From: JBEKYD01 sp052325345
GTDB lineage: Bacteria > Acidobacteriota > Terriglobia > Bryobacterales > Bryobacteraceae
Direction of reading: 5' to 3'
NCBI GenBank assembly: GCA_052325345.1
Contig: JBKQVG010000284.1
Coordinates: forward strand, 1 to 7,373
Length of the DNA: 7,373 nucleotides
The notes under the pieces were generated by a model. That model saw nothing but the letters and a program-made list of their open reading frames with translations. It made no database searches and was not told the DNA's origin. Shown here in pieces: positions 5,217 through 7,373 of this stretch; the first letter of the stretch is position 1, and each line of letters begins with the position of its first letter. A program made the translations under genes and the position numbers.

Positions 5217-6629
5217 CTACCGCTTTTCGCGCGCGTTGACCAGTTCTTCGATATTCACCAGTTCGGTGGGGTAGTCGCCGGTATAGCAGGCGTAACAATA
5301 TTCGTGGCGCTCGTCGGCTACGGCTTTGCGCAGGGACGCGAGGGAGAGGTACCCCAGGCTGTCGGCTTCCACGAAGCGGCGGATTTCCTCGATGTTGTGG
5401 TTGGAGGCGATCAGCTCGCCGCGGTTGGGCGTGTCCACGCCGTAAAAACACGGCGAAATGGTGGGCGGGCAGGAGATGCGCAGGTGCACTTCGCGGGCGC
5501 CGGCCTGGCGCACCATGCGCACGATCTTACGGCTGGTGGTGCCGCGCACGATGGAATCGTCCACCAACACCACCCGGTTGCCCTGCAGCAGGTGCCGCAC
5601 GGGATTGAGCTTGAGCTTGACTCCGAAATCGCGGATGGCCTGGGAAGGCTCGATGAACGTTCGCCCGATGTAATGATTGCGGATGAGCGCCTGGCGATAC
5701 GGCAAACCGCTTTCCGACGCGTAGCCGATGGCCGCCGCCACGCCGGAATCGGGCACCGGCACCACCAGGTCGGCGTCGGCGGGCCATTCGCGCGCCAGTT
5801 GCCGGCCGAGTTCCTCGCGCGATTCGGCCACGGCGCGGCCGAACACCATCGAATCCGGCCGGGCGAAATATACATGCTCGAAGACGCACTGCGCGCGCGG
5901 CTGTTCCGGCGCCCAACGTTCGCGAGTCAACCCTTCCGGGCCCACGCTCACCATTTCGCCGGGCTCGACATCGTGCAGATACACCGCCCCGATCAGGTCG
6001 AAGGCGCAGGTTTCGGAGGCGAAAACGTAGCAACTGCGGCCACCGGAAACTTCCATCTCGCCTACCGCCAGCGGCCGGAAGCCGTGCGGATCGCGGGCCA
6101 CGATCACGCGGTTTTCCGCCAGAAAAACCAGGGAGAACGCCCCTTCCAGTTGCAGCAGCGCATCCCGCAGCGCCCCCGTCATGGTGCGCTCGGAGGAGTG
6201 CGCCATCAGGTGCAGAATCACTTCGGTGTCGCTCGACGCCTGGAAAATGGACCCGCGCCGCCCCAACTCGCTCCGCAGCTCGCCCGCGTTGGTGATGTTG
6301 CCGTTGTGCGCCACCGCGATGCGCCCCTTGTTGCACACCACCGAAAACGGCTGCGCGTTGAGCAGCACCGTATCCCCGGCGGTGGAATAGCGAGTGTGGC
6401 CGATGGCCGCTTCTCCCGGCAGCGATTTCAGCACCGGGCTGGTGAAGATATCGGCCACGTGCCCCATCGACTTGTGTGTGAACATCCGCCCGTTGTGGGC
6501 GGTGCAGATGCCGGCGCTCTCCTGCCCGCGATGCTGCAGCGCGTACAGCCCCAAATAGGCCAGCTTGGAAGCTTCCGGGTGGCCGTAGATGGCCACTACG
6601 CCGCATTCGTCGTGAAACTTATCGAGCAT
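5217..6629 (-). CDS. purF: Amidophosphoribosyltransferase (PurF), Fe-S type
   Basis: Cytoplasmic enzyme for the first committed step of de novo purine synthesis: PRPP plus glutamine gives 5-phosphoribosylamine, glutamate and pyrophosphate. The 470-residue length is normal. The N-terminal glutamine amidotransferase domain (about 9-235) has the nucleophile C9 in DECGVVAIYGH, preceded by eight residues that should be a cleaved propeptide as in the B. subtilis type, plus GHTRYST (77-83) and HNGNI (108-112). The C-terminal phosphoribosyltransferase domain carries the PRPP loop VVLVDDSIVRGTTS (353-366). C248, C394, C445 and C448 match the four Fe-S cluster ligands of the B. subtilis-type enzyme, so an oxygen-sensitive cluster is likely. 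The ATG at 6629 has GGGGGA (complement of 6635-6640) five bases upstream. It follows purL by 93 bp on the same strand, the common purL-purF order. Confidence 0.98.
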   Translation of the reverse strand: MLDKFHDECGVVAIYGHPEASKLAYLGLYALQHRGQESAGICTAHNGRMFTHKSMGHVADIFTSPVLKSLPGEAAIGHTRYSTAGDTVLLNAQPFSVVCNKGRIAVAHNGNITNAGELRSELGRRGSIFQASSDTEVILHLMAHSSERTMTGALRDALLQLEGAFSLVFLAENRVIVARDPHGFRPLAVGEMEVSGGRSCYVFASETCAFDLIGAVYLHDVEPGEMVSVGPEGLTRERWAPEQPRAQCVFEHVYFARPDSMVFGRAVAESREELGRQLAREWPADADLVVPVPDSGVAAAIGYASESGLPYRQALIRNHYIGRTFIEPSQAIRDFGVKLKLNPVRHLLQGNRVVLVDDSIVRGTTSRKIVRMVRQAGAREVHLRISCPPTISPCFYGVDTPNRGELIASNHNIEEIRRFVEADSLGYLSLASLRKAVADERHEYCYACYTGDYPTELVNIEELVNAREKR

Positions 6630-6663
6630 GCCGATCCCCCGTCCAACCGCGCTCTCCGGTCGC

Positions 6664-6707
6664 GGTCCGGAAATGCGCGGGTTTGCACGCGAACACGTTA
6701 CCGGACC
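6664..6707. repeat. Inverted repeat in the purL-purF spacer
   Basis: GGTCCGG (6664-6670) and CCGGACC (6701-6707) are complementary across a 30-base interior in the 93-bp spacer. No T-tract follows on the minus strand, so it does not look like a terminator. It might be an RNA-processing stem or an operator, or chance in GC-rich DNA. No PurR-type or guanine/adenine riboswitch pattern was recognised in the spacer. Confidence 0.3.
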
Positions 6708-6722
6708 TCCGAAGCAGTGCGC

Positions 6723-7373
6723 TTAGTCCACATATTTACTGAGTCCGCCAGCGTGCGCCGCCTGAAGTTCGGCCAGGTCCCAGCAGCCCAGGGTAATGCC
6801 GCGCTGCCGGAATTCCAGCTCCGATTCGATGGTAACGCCTACTACCGGCGCGGGAACTCCGTGGGCCGCGGCGATCGCCGCCACTGCCGCCGGTTGCGAG
6901 GTGGAGAGCAGAATCCGCGAAGGGGCTTCGTGAAACGCCAGGATCTCCGGGCGCAAGTCGGAATGGAGGTCCACCTGGGCGCCGACGCCCGCCGGCCCCA
7001 GACAGCATTCCGCCAGAGCGACCGCCACGCCGCCATCGCTCGCGTCGTGCGCCGATTCGGCGAGGTTCGCCGCCGCGATTTCCCGCATGGCCGCCTGCAC
7101 CCGCTTTTCGAGATCCATGTCGAGGGCCGGCGGCAGCCCCCACAAATCGTGGGCGATCTCCTTTACGTATTGCGAGCTGCCGAAGCGCACCTCGTCGCAC
7201 ACGCCCGCTCCGCCCAGGAGCACTACGCTGCGGCCTGAGTTGCGGAACGCGATTCCGAGCGGCGCCGCCGTCGGCATCAGCCCCACGATGCCCAGCACCG
7301 GGGTGGGATAAATGCCCTCGCCCAGGGTTTCGTTATAGAGGCTGACGTTGCCGCCGGTGATGGGCGTCTCGAA
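6723..7373 (-). CDS. purL: Phosphoribosylformylglycinamidine synthase PurL, C-terminal 216 residues (5' end outside window)
   Basis: PurL catalyses the fourth step of purine synthesis, the ATP- and glutamine-dependent conversion of FGAR to FGAM, usually with PurQ and PurS partners when PurL is the small form. The visible part begins in the conserved segment PITGGNVSLYNET at the window edge and continues through YPTPVLGIVG. HDASDGGVAVALAE (about residues 105-118 of the fragment) matches the conserved DxSDGG motif of the C-terminal AIRS-like domain. The protein ends SKYVD with stop TAA at 6725-6723, with no attached glutaminase domain. This indicates the small PurL type rather than the large fused form. 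The gene runs off the right edge, so its start and the genes before it (purQ/purS would be expected) cannot be seen. It is the upstream partner of purF, probably in one operon. Confidence 0.96.
   Translation of the reverse strand, partial: FETPITGGNVSLYNETLGEGIYPTPVLGIVGLMPTAAPLGIAFRNSGRSVVLLGGAGVCDEVRFGSSQYVKEIAHDLWGLPPALDMDLEKRVQAAMREIAAANLAESAHDASDGGVAVALAECCLGPAGVGAQVDLHSDLRPEILAFHEAPSRILLSTSQPAAVAAIAAAHGVPAPVVGVTIESELEFRQRGITLGCWDLAELQAAHAGGLSKYVD

Noticed and set aside
4480..5274. A 264-codon plus-strand open frame crossing hicA and hicB
   Set aside because: It lies antisense to both hic genes, which have clear family motifs, and its own translation shows no domain.
5304..7238. A 644-codon open frame on the plus strand opposite purF and purL
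   Set aside because: It is antisense to two well-identified genes, spans their spacer and has low-complexity His/Arg/Gly-rich content typical of the complement of GC-rich coding DNA. That its length equals thrS is coincidence.

Overview
The window is GC-rich bacterial chromosome with ordinary housekeeping genes separated by repeat-rich gaps. The gene families, the style of the dispersed palindromic repeats and the unusual protein encoded at 3879-4487 remind me of Acidobacteria (Solibacter/Bryobacter type). That placement is an inference from general resemblance, not from any search.

Layout, left to right. Plus strand: thrS (threonyl-tRNA synthetase, complete, 66-2000). A 358-bp gap follows, filled by a nested, imperfectly palindromic element (about 2039-2291) and a short 10-bp tandem repeat that carries the Shine-Dalgarno of the next gene. 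Then comes a UvrC-like GIY-YIG protein (2359-3471) that has the N-terminal half of UvrC, including its four-Cys motif and UVR motif, but lacks the C-terminal nuclease and HhH domains. A 407-bp gap (3472-3878) holds a compact hairpin and two related GGTACT/AGTACC palindromes. The second palindrome is followed by a T-tract and looks like an intrinsic terminator placed directly before the start codon of the next gene. That gene (3879-4487) encodes a 202-residue protein with a possible helix-turn-helix and no family I can name. Minus strand, converging on it: purL (3' part only, cut by the right window edge), purF, and then a compact hicB-hicA toxin-antitoxin pair.

How they work together: purL and purF are consecutive de novo purine synthesis genes and probably form an operon. 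hicB and hicA overlap by one base and form a separate functional module 68 bp behind purF, possibly reached by read-through from it. thrS and the UvrC-like gene share a strand, but the palindromic element between them makes simple co-transcription uncertain. I saw no tRNA, rRNA, CRISPR array, transposase or prophage gene. The features most worth following up are the attenuator-like palindrome pair ahead of the 202-residue gene, the nested palindromic element, and the half-length UvrC homologue.
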